Source: CAZGCA01 sp964524145 (GTDB taxonomy: Bacteria > Hydrogenedentota > CAZGCA01). From it: a stretch of 64,000 nucleotides of DNA. Location of the stretch: assembly GCA_964524145.1 (NCBI GenBank), contig CAZGCA010000020.1:4198-68197 (forward strand), written 5' to 3'. The notes under the pieces are model-generated. The model was not told the origin of the DNA, made no database searches, and saw only the letters and a list, made by a program, of their open reading frames with translations. Both the position numbers and the translations under genes were made by a program. Shown here one piece after another: positions 52,105 through 60,440 of the stretch (the stretch's first letter is position 1; every line of letters starts with the position of its first letter).

Positions 52105-52689
52105 ATGAATGACCGTCACAAGGATTTCCGCGAACGGCTGTTGGCGGCAGAACAGGTGAGCCCGACGTATAAGGAACAGTACGAGAAGGAGGTGCAGGCA
52201 ATGCTGGAACGCAAGCTGACAAGAGGGCAGAGAGCAGGATACGGTGCGTCGGCGGCCCTCGGCGTTACGTTTCTTGTCATCTTTGGCACGGCGGCAGTCA
52301 TGGTGCCGAGAGAATTTCCGATCCTGGCACGGATTGGCTTTGCGGTCGGTGCTGTCTTCGGGCTGGTATGGGCTGTGTTCGCGGGATGGATCGCCGGGAA
52401 AGGCGCACTCGACCCGAAAAAGCACCCGACCGCCATGGTGGGCATGGGCTGGGGTTTTACTGTTATAATGATAACGCTGTTCATGTTGTTGTCCTCAAAG
52501 CTCCCCGATCCGACCACGGGTATCCGAATGGTCGTCAACGGGCTTGTCTTTCTGGTTTTTGCAGCGGTGTTCATGATATCCAACCGGATAGACCAGGCAC
52601 AGTTGAAGACTCGCGAAAAGCTGCTCGAGATCGAGTACCGTCTGGCCGAGCTTGCCGAGACGGTGGCAAAGAGCGAGCAGGGGCAGTAG
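52105..52689 (+). CDS. Membrane protein, probable anti-sigma partner
   Basis: A 194-residue protein: short cytoplasmic N-terminal helix (KDFRERLLAAEQVSPTYKEQ) that could bind sigma, four hydrophobic helices (for example LGVTFLVIFGTAAVMV; VGMGWGFTVIMITLFMLL; VNGLVFLVFAAVFMI) and a coiled-coil tail. There is no zinc (ZAS) motif, so assignment rests on gene order; it starts 4 nt after the sigma factor's stop. Confidence 0.6.
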   Translation: MNDRHKDFRERLLAAEQVSPTYKEQYEKEVQAMLERKLTRGQRAGYGASAALGVTFLVIFGTAAVMVPREFPILARIGFAVGAVFGLVWAVFAGWIAGKGALDPKKHPTAMVGMGWGFTVIMITLFMLLSSKLPDPTTGIRMVVNGLVFLVFAAVFMISNRIDQAQLKTREKLLEIEYRLAELAETVAKSEQGQ

Positions 52690-52740
52690 AAAATCACTCG
52701 GACTATTGACTGCTGCATAAACAATGTTCGGTTGGACATT

Positions 52741-52848
52741 CTCGCAATGACGGGGGCTTTCGCCATCGGGAGAGTCATGGAGCAGATGGCGTTGAAGCGC
52801 ACAATGCGAGATTGCCACGCCACCTGAAGGTGGCTCGCAATGACGGGT
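52741..52848. repeat. Degenerate CTCGCAATGACGG repeat, copy 2
   Basis: CTCGCAATGACGGG occurs twice (near 52742 and 52832), with GATTGCCACG between them, echoing 49961-50056. Confidence 0.5.
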
Positions 52849-52905
52849 TTGCGATGTATTGATAGGACATTGGCTATGCCGTTCCCAGTAGTCTCGTCAT
52901 CGTTA

Positions 52906-52936
52906 TTGAATAAATCCCTTTGGAAGTGTGTATAAT
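52906..52936 (+). promoter_or_regulatory. Possible promoter of the 52981 gene
   Basis: A consensus TATAAT (52931-52936) with TTGAAT (52906-52911) 19 bp upstream; the spacer is slightly long. Confidence 0.35.
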
Positions 52937-52980
52937 CAGCAGAAAAGGCCCGCCATGATCATTTGGAGGAGGAGATAACC

Positions 52981-54045
52981 ATGGACAAGTCGAAAGCGTT
53001 TCTTGCGGTAGCGGTTGTTGTGTTGTTGCTTGCGGTGTTTGGCTGGGGCGAACGGCACAGGCGCGAGGCGGCGGAACTGCGGGCGCAGTTGGCAAGTGTC
53101 GAGCAACAGATATCCGGCATGGTGCGGGCGGAGGATCTCGAGAGCGCGCGCCGGGGTCTGAACGAACTCAAGGAAAGGGTTGCCGGCTTGACGAGCGAGC
53201 TCGAGCAGGTCACCACGCCGGAGGAAACGGCGGTAGCGAGCACAGAAGTCGCGGAACCGGCGAACGCTCTCCTCGATATGATCGCGTCCCTGGCCGATCA
53301 GGGGAAGGAAAACGGCACGGAAGGGAAGTCGACGCCGCCGTTCGGCAAGATGTTCGGCGAGATGTTCAGCGGGGAGGGCGGCAAGCAGATGGCCGAGTTC
53401 AGCGCGCGCATGGCGATGGACATGCAATACGGTCAGTTCTTTGAAGACCTGAAGCTGCCGCCGGGTATCGAGCAGGAGGTACGCGAGATCATCATTGCGG
53501 ACATGACCGAGCAGATGACGGCAGCGTTCGATGCGCTTGGCGGCGAGGACGGCCCTTTCAATCCCGAAAGGATGCAGGAAATCCAGAATATGGAACAGGA
53601 TTCGACGGAACGGTTGCGCACCAAGCTGAGCCGCGTACTGACTCCGCAGGAGCTGGCGGTCTGGGAGGAGTACGAGGAGACAAAGGAAGTGCGGGTGATG
53701 GAGCAGCAGTACGGCATGCAGCTGGGTATGTTCGCTCCGGGGCTGACGCCGGAGAACCGCGACCTAGCCACACAAGTCGTGGTGGAAGAGATGCTCGCGG
53801 TTCAAACGGAGATGGAGCAGTTTCCAAGTCGGGACGCCCAGCTCGAATCCGTGTTCGACGTTCAGCTCGGTGCATACGAGCATGCTCGCGAACGGTTGGC
53901 AGAGCAGCTCGACGACGATCAGCTCGCCCAGTTCGACCGTTTCGTCGACCAGCAGCAAAACATGCTCGAGATGGCTTCACAGATGATGCGCGGCTTCACC
54001 GGAGAAGAGGAAGAGAACGCGGAGGGAGAGGAAACGGAGCAATAG
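52981..54045 (+). CDS. Membrane-anchored periplasmic helical protein, unknown function
   Basis: A 354-residue protein with one N-terminal membrane segment (residues 6-22, AFLAVAVVVLLLAVFGW), a coiled coil (residues 25-80) and a long helical domain rich in Met/Gln/Glu (AMDMQYGQFFEDLKLPPGI; TPQELAVWEEYEETKEV). The C-terminus is acidic. The ATG at 52981 follows GGAGGAGGAG, so the in-frame TTG at 52963 is rejected. No family recognised. It is convergent with the alpha/beta hydrolase, only 20 nt away. Confidence 0.6.
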   Translation: MDKSKAFLAVAVVVLLLAVFGWGERHRREAAELRAQLASVEQQISGMVRAEDLESARRGLNELKERVAGLTSELEQVTTPEETAVASTEVAEPANALLDMIASLADQGKENGTEGKSTPPFGKMFGEMFSGEGGKQMAEFSARMAMDMQYGQFFEDLKLPPGIEQEVREIIIADMTEQMTAAFDALGGEDGPFNPERMQEIQNMEQDSTERLRTKLSRVLTPQELAVWEEYEETKEVRVMEQQYGMQLGMFAPGLTPENRDLATQVVVEEMLAVQTEMEQFPSRDAQLESVFDVQLGAYEHARERLAEQLDDDQLAQFDRFVDQQQNMLEMASQMMRGFTGEEEENAEGEETEQ

Positions 54046-54065
54046 CGAAGACGGTTGCCGCAGGT

Positions 54066-55064
54066 TCAAGCGGCGGGCTGCAGTCGGTATGAGGCTTGCC
54101 GGGCGGTTGTGTCCGTGCCTTGTCGTTCGAGTTTTTCGTTGAACCAGTCGATTGCCTGGTCGATACAGATGTCGATGAGCCCGGGGTCGTCGAGTCCTAT
54201 ATGGTCGGAATCGTGCCAGATGATCTCTTTTGGCTCGTTGGCAGCGTCGAACAGCAGCTCGGCGCACACCGGCGGCACGACGCTGTCGCGGGTGCCGTTG
54301 ATCATGAGTACGGGCCGGGGGCTGATACCTGCTATGTGGCGTTCGGGGTTGGTGTCGCCGATGATGCGTCCCGCGACCGACGCGATCGCCGACCGCCACC
54401 ATGTGGTACGCGGGTAGATGATGGTGCTTTCGGCGAGAAGCCTTCCCATATCCCCGCCTGCGTAGAGGAGCACCGCGGTTTTGATACGCGGTTCGTGCGC
54501 GGCCGCCGTCGCGCCGAGTATGCCGCCCATGCTCGCTCCGAGCAGCACGATCTTTTCGGGCTCGATATCGTTCCGGGTGAGCAGGTAGTCGACCGTTCTG
54601 CGCGCGTCGACGACGGTCTGTGCGAACGTTTGCCGCGTCTCGAACATGTTGGGGGATATGAAATGTTTGCCGGGCCGTTCGCGTTCGCCTCGGTACTGGC
54701 TGTCGATACAGATCATCGCGTAGCCGCTGTTCATGAACCGCGGGTGTATGTCGTCGATAAGCCCCTTGTTCTGTCCGAGCCCGTGAAGCAGGATGATGCA
54801 CGGGAACGGCGGCGCGGTGTTCTTGGGCAGGCAGAGCAACGCTGGAACGGTCTGGTCGTTGGCGCTGGTGAACGTGACCTTGTACTGGTGGCAGGTGTCG
54901 AACTCGCGTTTGAAAGTCGTCGCGGCGTTGAGGGGCCGCGACGCGTCGTAGGTGAACCGCACGGGATAGGCAAGGCCAAACCCTAGCCAGGCCACAACGC
55001 ACACGGACAAGACCGCAAGACCTATGAACGCGAGTCTCCGTTTCATTGCCGGTTTCTGAGTCAT
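54066..55064 (-). CDS. Alpha/beta hydrolase, membrane-anchored or secreted (acyl esterase type)
   Basis: A 332-residue protein with a hydrophobic N-terminal segment (RRLAFIGLAVLSVCVVAWLGFG) and an alpha/beta-hydrolase fold: oxyanion strand IILLHGLGQNKG, nucleophile elbow GASMGG (Ser), Asp in NGTRDSVVP and His in DSDHIGL. It resembles dienelactone-hydrolase/acetyl-xylan-esterase relatives. The ATG at 55064 is taken because GGGAAACAC precedes it and it follows the CoA-binding gene's stop by 29 nt. Confidence 0.8.
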   Translation of the reverse strand: MTQKPAMKRRLAFIGLAVLSVCVVAWLGFGLAYPVRFTYDASRPLNAATTFKREFDTCHQYKVTFTSANDQTVPALLCLPKNTAPPFPCIILLHGLGQNKGLIDDIHPRFMNSGYAMICIDSQYRGERERPGKHFISPNMFETRQTFAQTVVDARRTVDYLLTRNDIEPEKIVLLGASMGGILGATAAAHEPRIKTAVLLYAGGDMGRLLAESTIIYPRTTWWRSAIASVAGRIIGDTNPERHIAGISPRPVLMINGTRDSVVPPVCAELLFDAANEPKEIIWHDSDHIGLDDPGLIDICIDQAIDWFNEKLERQGTDTTARQASYRLQPAA

Positions 55065-55092
55065 GTGTTTCCCAGTTGCAGCGATCTGCGGG

Positions 55093-55497
55093 TCAGTGTA
55101 GTTTTGTTTTCTCAACCATTATGCAAACGTCGTGCAAGACCGCCATGTTGTTCTCGTTGCAGTATTCAATGGCGTCTTCGCTTTCCGACCCGGGCTGCAT
55201 CCATATCTTTGTGACGCCGAGCTCTTTGCATTCCCGCACAACCTTTTCGGTCACCTGATGCGGAACCACAAGATTGACGACATCCGGTTTTTCAGGCAGG
55301 TCAGTCACGCTCGCGTAGCACTTGTGCTCTCCGACCATCCCTGCGGCCACGTGGACAGCGTAGACTTTGTATCCTGCTTCCAACAGGTCGTGGAACACAC
55401 GGTTCCCGTATTTCTTGGGGTTACGACTGACGCCGACGACCGCGATGACGTTCTTCTTATCCAAGAACTCTTGTATCACAGCATTGTCAATGCTCAT
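55093..55497 (-). CDS. CoA-binding domain protein (YccU/CoA_binding family)
   Basis: A 134-residue Rossmann-like protein: KNVIAVVGVSRNPKKYGNRVF, YKVYAVHVAAGMVG, KPDVVNLVVPHQVTEKVV, KELGVTKIWMQPGSESEDAIEYC and VLHDVCIMVE, the standard CoA-binding family pattern. Biological role is unclear in all family members. The gene reads towards the hydrolase and probably shares a transcript with it. Confidence 0.9.
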   Translation of the reverse strand: MSIDNAVIQEFLDKKNVIAVVGVSRNPKKYGNRVFHDLLEAGYKVYAVHVAAGMVGEHKCYASVTDLPEKPDVVNLVVPHQVTEKVVRECKELGVTKIWMQPGSESEDAIEYCNENNMAVLHDVCIMVEKTKLH

Positions 55498-55537
55498 CTT
55501 GAACCGTCCAGCCTCCTCGTTTTTCCGTCAACACGTT

Positions 55538-57853
55538 TCATTCTTCGATAATAAACCCGTAATGGAGCCCCATGTAGTATGGTAACAGAAACGTTGCGCC
55601 GTCAGCTTCGGACCGGCCGTTGCCGCCGTAGTCGAGCGTCCACGGATCGGTGTTCCAGTGGTTGAAATGGCGGTTGTCGACGGGCAGAACGTTGCCGTCG
55701 CGCATGTACCCTCTCCGCGGATTCTGTCCTTCACGCACGCGGTACATGGGATGGGGCGCGATGTCTTTCCGGTGGCTGTTCTTGAGCGGCCAGTTGATGA
55801 GCTCGACCGGAAACCGAACGAGCGTCTCGACGGCTTCGTCGAGCCCGAACCCAGCCGGGCCGAACGCGTCGCCCCACGGCGAGGCGAGCTCTCCTCCGGT
55901 GGCACCGCCGAACGCGAAGTTGAAGAAGGGGTTGACCTCGCGCCGTTCGCGCTGCCAGTAGCTCCAGAACGCCATGTTGTATATTCTCGACAAGTCGGGG
56001 TCGGTCTCGTAGTTGACGAGGCTGTAGAAGCCCATGATGGCCATCTCGTCGTCGGACTGGTTGCCGGTGCCGGGCCCTTCGTGCATCTTTGCCACGAAGG
56101 TGTTGAGATGGTAGCTGTGGTCTTTGATCAGTTCGTCGGCCACACTGCGATACTTCGCGTCGTCGCTGACGTGTTCGGCTACGGCCAGGTATGACAGCAT
56201 GCTCAGCGAGTTCAGGCCGCGCTCTTCGTACCAGACGGGGTTGTGGTTGAGTTGGTCGGGGCCGAAGATCGCCCATCGCGTGGGCTTCCCGTCCCAGTCC
56301 ACCAGGTTGAACCCGTTGTCGATGAGATGATCGGTCGTGGCAAGGATGACTTTGCGGACTTCTTCTTTTTCCGCCTCGGTCTCGGCGACGAGATCGTAGT
56401 AGACCGCGTTGAAGAAGTAGTGGCCGTCGAGCTCGTCCGAGCTGGTATCGCATTTCCAGAACCATTCTCCGTCAGCGCTCCTGGGCCAGCGCGGCCACAT
56501 CACCTTCCACCACCGGTCGCCCGTCCGTTTCCTTTCCTCGTCCTTCTCGAGTGTGTACTGCGTCTCGTTGGGGTTCGGACCGGAGGTCGGCAGGATCGAC
56601 CGTGCCGGGAACCCCGGCAGAGCGGGTTTCTCGCCGCCTTGCGTCACCTGGTTCAGGAACTTAAGCGCTTCGAAGGCTTTCTTGGCGCGTTTCTTTGCGA
56701 GCTCGTCGCCTGTTGCCGCGTACGCAAAACACTCGCCCGCTCCGTACATGGCAGTCCACAAACCGTCGTTATCGCTGTCGTGGTTGGACCATTCGGTCGT
56801 GTCGCCGGGCCGCGCGAGCCCGCATTCGAGCACATACCCGTACGGCGTGCGGCGGTGCCTGGCGTCGATGATATCCTCGTAATGGCGGGCTTTCTCCGCG
56901 AGCGTCATGGGCCGCCGCTCGATGCGTCCCGCACCGTTGGGCGTTGCGAACCACGCGGTGCCGTTGTCCGCGACGGCTATGGCGCGAACCTCGTCGTCGG
57001 GCAGCCAGCGCGGGCCTTGCCGGTAGAACCAGTCCTCGCCGTCGTAGCGGATCGCGCCGATATGCGTGCCGAACCAGACGACACCATCTTCGCCGGACGT
57101 CATCGTCGTAAAATCGTCGTAGGGCAACCCTTCCGCGCCGGTGAAGAACCGCCACTGCCCGTCGCGACATCCTGCACCCTGCACGCCTGCAAACCACAGC
57201 CGGCCCCGGCTGTCGAACGCGACGCCACGCACGTCGTGCAACACCCATCTCCGGCAGTTTTCGTTCGGCGTGACAGCGGTCCAGCGTCCGCTCTTCCCGA
57301 GGTAGAGACCTTCCGAAGACGCGACCGCCACGTCGCCGGCCGGACTTATCGCGACCTGACGCACCTCGCCCAGCGGATACAGTTCGTACATCGCGCCGTC
57401 GACGCGCCGGTAGAGACCCTCCTTCGTTCCCAGGTAGATGAGCCCCTCGGAGGCTGCCGCGATACACGTCGCCTCGTGCGGCGGCATGGCGGCGATCCAT
57501 TTGGCAGCGTACTGACGGACGCTGTAGAGAGAGTCCTTTGTCGCGGCAAGCACCTCGTCGCCGCGCGACGCGAGCGCCGTGACCGGTTCGGCCGGAACGC
57601 CTCCAACCCGACACCACGCGTTGCCGTCGAAGATGGCGAGACCCTTGCCGGTACCTGCATATACATCGCCGCCGGAGGTGATTGCAACCGACCGGACGTC
57701 GTTGTCCGGCAACCCGCCGGTGACGCGGTACACGGTACGTACTTCTTGCGGGAACACGCCGACTTTCACACCGGCTGGCGCTTCCTTGGCCATAGCGGAC
57801 CCTACAAGACACAACACCACTGCCGCCGTCAACACCATCATCGCTTGTCTCAT
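55538..57853 (-). CDS. Secreted regulator-propeller plus alpha-toroid protein, paralogue of 31500-33707
   Basis: 771 residues with a signal peptide (1-22, ending AMA). N-terminal blades: GLPDNDVRSVAITSGGDVYA, ASEGLIYLGTKEGLYRR, FDSRGRLWFAGVQGAGCR, ADNGTAWFATPNG. The helical part has HDSDNDGLWTAMYGAGECFAY, SSDELDGHYFFNAVYYDLVA and DGATFLLPYYMGLHYG, matching the paralogue in order. GAGGAGG lies 8 nt before the ATG at 57853. Confidence 0.75.
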   Translation of the reverse strand: MRQAMMVLTAAVVLCLVGSAMAKEAPAGVKVGVFPQEVRTVYRVTGGLPDNDVRSVAITSGGDVYAGTGKGLAIFDGNAWCRVGGVPAEPVTALASRGDEVLAATKDSLYSVRQYAAKWIAAMPPHEATCIAAASEGLIYLGTKEGLYRRVDGAMYELYPLGEVRQVAISPAGDVAVASSEGLYLGKSGRWTAVTPNENCRRWVLHDVRGVAFDSRGRLWFAGVQGAGCRDGQWRFFTGAEGLPYDDFTTMTSGEDGVVWFGTHIGAIRYDGEDWFYRQGPRWLPDDEVRAIAVADNGTAWFATPNGAGRIERRPMTLAEKARHYEDIIDARHRRTPYGYVLECGLARPGDTTEWSNHDSDNDGLWTAMYGAGECFAYAATGDELAKKRAKKAFEALKFLNQVTQGGEKPALPGFPARSILPTSGPNPNETQYTLEKDEERKRTGDRWWKVMWPRWPRSADGEWFWKCDTSSDELDGHYFFNAVYYDLVAETEAEKEEVRKVILATTDHLIDNGFNLVDWDGKPTRWAIFGPDQLNHNPVWYEERGLNSLSMLSYLAVAEHVSDDAKYRSVADELIKDHSYHLNTFVAKMHEGPGTGNQSDDEMAIMGFYSLVNYETDPDLSRIYNMAFWSYWQRERREVNPFFNFAFGGATGGELASPWGDAFGPAGFGLDEAVETLVRFPVELINWPLKNSHRKDIAPHPMYRVREGQNPRRGYMRDGNVLPVDNRHFNHWNTDPWTLDYGGNGRSEADGATFLLPYYMGLHYGFIIEE

Positions 57854-57949
57854 CTTCGTCTTCCTCCTCTGGCAGCTCACTAGCGACCGTTCTCCAGATC
57901 GAACACGGATTTCAGTTGGTCCACGTTCTATTGTATCGTATCGAGTCTC

Positions 57950-57979
57950 TTTATAGTCTATAGGCGTGGCAAAAGTCAA
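57950..57979 (-). promoter_or_regulatory. Sigma70-type promoter for the 57853 gene
   Basis: TTGACT (57979-57974), 18 bp, TATAAA (57955-57950) on the minus strand, about 100 nt upstream of the start. Confidence 0.65.
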
Positions 57980-58147
57980 AACCTGGAATATTACCTATGG
58001 CAGATCCCAGCCTGCGGTCACACGAAGCGTTAGAGAGAAGACGGGGCGCCATACCCTCGAAGGCCGGCGCCCCAAGTTGCTTCTAGAGAAGGACCGGGCC
58101 AACTCCACAGCGGCAATGGCCAACTGCAACAGAGGTGCCCGCAACCG

Positions 58148-59038
58148 TCATCCGAGTCCACTCAATACTGACATCACATACGAGGACAACGGAAACTCCG
58201 TCGATGGATACTTCATAAACTCGACATGGCCGTCCATGTAGAGCACGTTCGCGCCGCCGGGGACATGGTTGAAGGAGTCTGTCGACGGCGTCGTAACGTC
58301 CCACATCGTGACGACCTCGGAGTCTGCAACCGCGGTGGCCGCCGGATTATTGATGTCCGTGATCAGGAACCGGTTGATGCCCTCACGAAGCCTGTAGATC
58401 GTGACGGGGTCGCCGTACCTGTCCGTCAACGGAGCACCAAAGAAAGGACAACCCGTTGATATGTCCTTGTCGTGTCCGTCCGGATAATCGCCTTGATAAA
58501 TTGCCAGGAGGTTGTTGATTGTGAGGTAATCCTCCGTTAGTAGATAGCCGAAATAGATGTAGCTTATCCCAGGGTACCGGTACACCCCGCAGTTACTGCA
58601 TTTCTCGCCGGTCACAGGATGGCAGTCTTCGCGGAAGCTGCCGTGTTCGCCGTGCCTTAGATCGGCCCGGTTTTTCGTGGCGGCCTTGTCATCGTCCGAC
58701 GGACAGATCGCGATCGCCTCGTCGCTGACGTACTCGGGCGATATAGCCGGACCCGACACCATCAGATAGCCATCCACACAACCGAACAACCCCCGTTGAA
58801 GCTCGCAACCATTGTCGTCGTCTCTAGGCGTGCCCATCGGCGGGAATCGTCCGTTCCACTCGCCGGCGTACATCTTGAACGCCAACCCCCACTGTTTGAG
58901 GTTATTCGCGCAACTGGCGCGTCGGGCGGCTTCGCGGGCTCGGGCCAGTGCCGGCAACAGTATCGCTGCCAGTATCCCGATGATGGCGATCACCACCAGC
59001 AACTCGATCAGCGTGAAACCTTTCTTCGACTTGCTCAT
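58148..59038 (-). CDS. Type II secretion-like pseudopilin (prepilin N-terminus, H-x10-DG C-terminus)
   Basis: A 296-residue protein: KKG|FTLIELLVVIAIIGILAA with the Glu at +5 after the cleavage point, a long helix (ARAREAARRASCANNLKQWG), and a C-terminal HVPGGANVLYMDGHVEF. This is the expanded pseudopilin family common in planctomycetes and relatives, processed by a prepilin peptidase and probably assembled into short pilus-like structures. The paralogue at 60441 shares the first 45 residues almost exactly. AGGAGG lies upstream of the ATG at 59038. Confidence 0.9.
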   Translation of the reverse strand: MSKSKKGFTLIELLVVIAIIGILAAILLPALARAREAARRASCANNLKQWGLAFKMYAGEWNGRFPPMGTPRDDDNGCELQRGLFGCVDGYLMVSGPAISPEYVSDEAIAICPSDDDKAATKNRADLRHGEHGSFREDCHPVTGEKCSNCGVYRYPGISYIYFGYLLTEDYLTINNLLAIYQGDYPDGHDKDISTGCPFFGAPLTDRYGDPVTIYRLREGINRFLITDINNPAATAVADSEVVTMWDVTTPSTDSFNHVPGGANVLYMDGHVEFMKYPSTEFPLSSYVMSVLSGLG

Positions 59039-59184
59039 TTCCCTACGTCCTCCTTTGTGCTGTGCTGCTTCCCCACGTCAATCGACCGTCTCGATATGGC
59101 CTTGCGTACCACCTCCTTCCGTTAACACTCCCAAAACTGCATGAGCGTGTTCTATTTTCCGGCGACCACTACCCCGCACACTCA

Positions 59185-59213
59185 TTTATACACCTTCCGC
59201 AGAAATATGTCAA
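59185..59213 (-). promoter_or_regulatory. Consensus-like promoter for the first pseudopilin
   Basis: TTGACA (59213-59208), 17 bp, TATAAA (59190-59185) on the minus strand. Confidence 0.72.
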
Positions 59214-59534
59214 GTGTCATCGCGAAACGGGAGTGCCACCTCCCGCTAAAGGACAATGATATAGAGTACTTGTGTTCACAGCTTCGGTGACATATTCCTG
59301 CCCCGGGGCGCACAGCGCCACTTCGTGCTCGTGCCCGTGCTCGTAATCGTGCTCGAACGGCGACGACAAAAACCGAAACCATTACGAGTACGACGAACGA
59401 GCACGAGCACGAAGGACGAACGGTTGCTGCACGCGGCGGTCCGAGTTCTCCAGTTGACGGGGTGTTGTAGATTGTGGTAAGCTTCGGGTAGAAGAGAAGT
59501 AACAGTTGTGCCTTCGAATAAGTGGGGATGTGAC
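59214..59534. other. Gene-free spacer with an inverted hexamer array
   Basis: The spacer between the pseudopilin promoter and the lipoprotein holds the CGTGCT/AGCACG array (59321-59419). No gene recognised. Confidence 0.6.
59321..59419. repeat. Inverted array of CGTGCT-type hexamers
   Basis: Five hexamers CGTGCT, CGTGCC, CGTGCT, CGTAAT, CGTGCT (59324-59353) face the reverse-complement units ATTACG, AGTACG, (A)CGAACG, AGCACG, AGCACG (59381-59411). The arms can pair into a hairpin of about 30 bp. Confidence 0.75.
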
Positions 59535-60284
59535 ATGCTCGAGCGAGCGCGGTTATGGGGAAGCGCGTTTGTAGTGGCGGCGGTGGTTGCGGGCTGCGGT
59601 CTGTCTGAGACGGTCGTGACGACGGGTATCGTCGCGCAGAACCAGGCGAACCAGCTCAAGTCGCTGCAGAACGTGCAGAGATACGCGAACAAGAGCGCTG
59701 CCGAGAACCAGATGCGACGCGCCATAGGGTTGTTCGACGCGGAGAACGGGAGGCCGCCGACGTCGATCAAGGAGATGCTCGACAGCGGTCATCTCGGCCA
59801 GGTGCCTCAGCTCAAGCCCGGACTGGTCTACGATTACAACCCGTTTACAGGCCAGATAGCTGTTCGGGAGGGTCGTCCGGGCGAACCGCAGGTGCCCGGC
59901 ATCGAGCCGTTGCAGCCCGGACCTCCGGTACCGCCGGGTCAGCCCGTGTATCAGCAGCCGGGCCAGCAAGTTCCCAACTATTTCCAGCAGGAAACGCAGG
60001 GGTATGGTGCTGCTCAGCCGGGTCAGCACTACCGGCAAGCGCCTGTCGTGCCGCAGCAGCGTGCCGTACCGCAACGCCGGCCCGCGCAACGTGTGGGCAC
60101 GGGGTTCGGCGGGTCGCCGATGATGCAGGAGATCGGCATCACGCAACAGTTCCATCAGGATTTCGATAACAGGGCCGCGAGCGGCGCGTACAACGCGAGC
60201 GTCGGCATGAAACGGCAAGCCGGCCGCGCTATCGGCAACTATCAGCAGCGCCAGAACCAGGCGGTGCAGCAGTATACGAGATAG
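59535..60284 (+). CDS. Lipoprotein with GspG-like C-terminal-domain features and a Pro/Gln-rich tail
   Basis: A 249-residue protein with lipobox VVAGC at residues 17-21. The N-terminal part has DAENGRPPTSIKEMLDSGHL and GLVYDYNPFTGQIAV, typical of the type II secretion GspG pseudopilin core. A Pro/Gln-rich region (residues 105-185) follows, then a Gln/Arg-rich tail. It sits between the two pseudopilins and may belong to the same pilus-like machine. The ATG at 59535 lies after GGGGATGTGAC. Confidence 0.65.
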   Translation: MLERARLWGSAFVVAAVVAGCGLSETVVTTGIVAQNQANQLKSLQNVQRYANKSAAENQMRRAIGLFDAENGRPPTSIKEMLDSGHLGQVPQLKPGLVYDYNPFTGQIAVREGRPGEPQVPGIEPLQPGPPVPPGQPVYQQPGQQVPNYFQQETQGYGAAQPGQHYRQAPVVPQQRAVPQRRPAQRVGTGFGGSPMMQEIGITQQFHQDFDNRAASGAYNASVGMKRQAGRAIGNYQQRQNQAVQQYTR

Positions 60285-60298
60285 CGCGGATTTTTCGC

Positions 60299-60328
60299 TT
60301 GACAAGATGGTGTGGGGGATGGTACGGT
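60299..60328 (+). promoter_or_regulatory. Possible promoter of the second pseudopilin
   Basis: TTGACA (60299-60304), 18 bp, TACGGT (60323-60328). Confidence 0.45.
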
Positions 60329-60440
60329 TGAAAAGAGCATCGGCGCGAGAGGAGGTGATGCGGAGTAGCGGTGTGGAAGATGTAGCAGAACCGTTGGAAG
60401 CGGGGAAGGTGTTCTAGCTTCTGAAAAGGAGGTATTTGGT

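Noticed and set aside
52105..52689. Zinc-binding anti-sigma (ZAS) protein
   Set aside because: The His-x3-Cys-x2-Cys motif is absent; it is kept only as a probable membrane partner from gene order.
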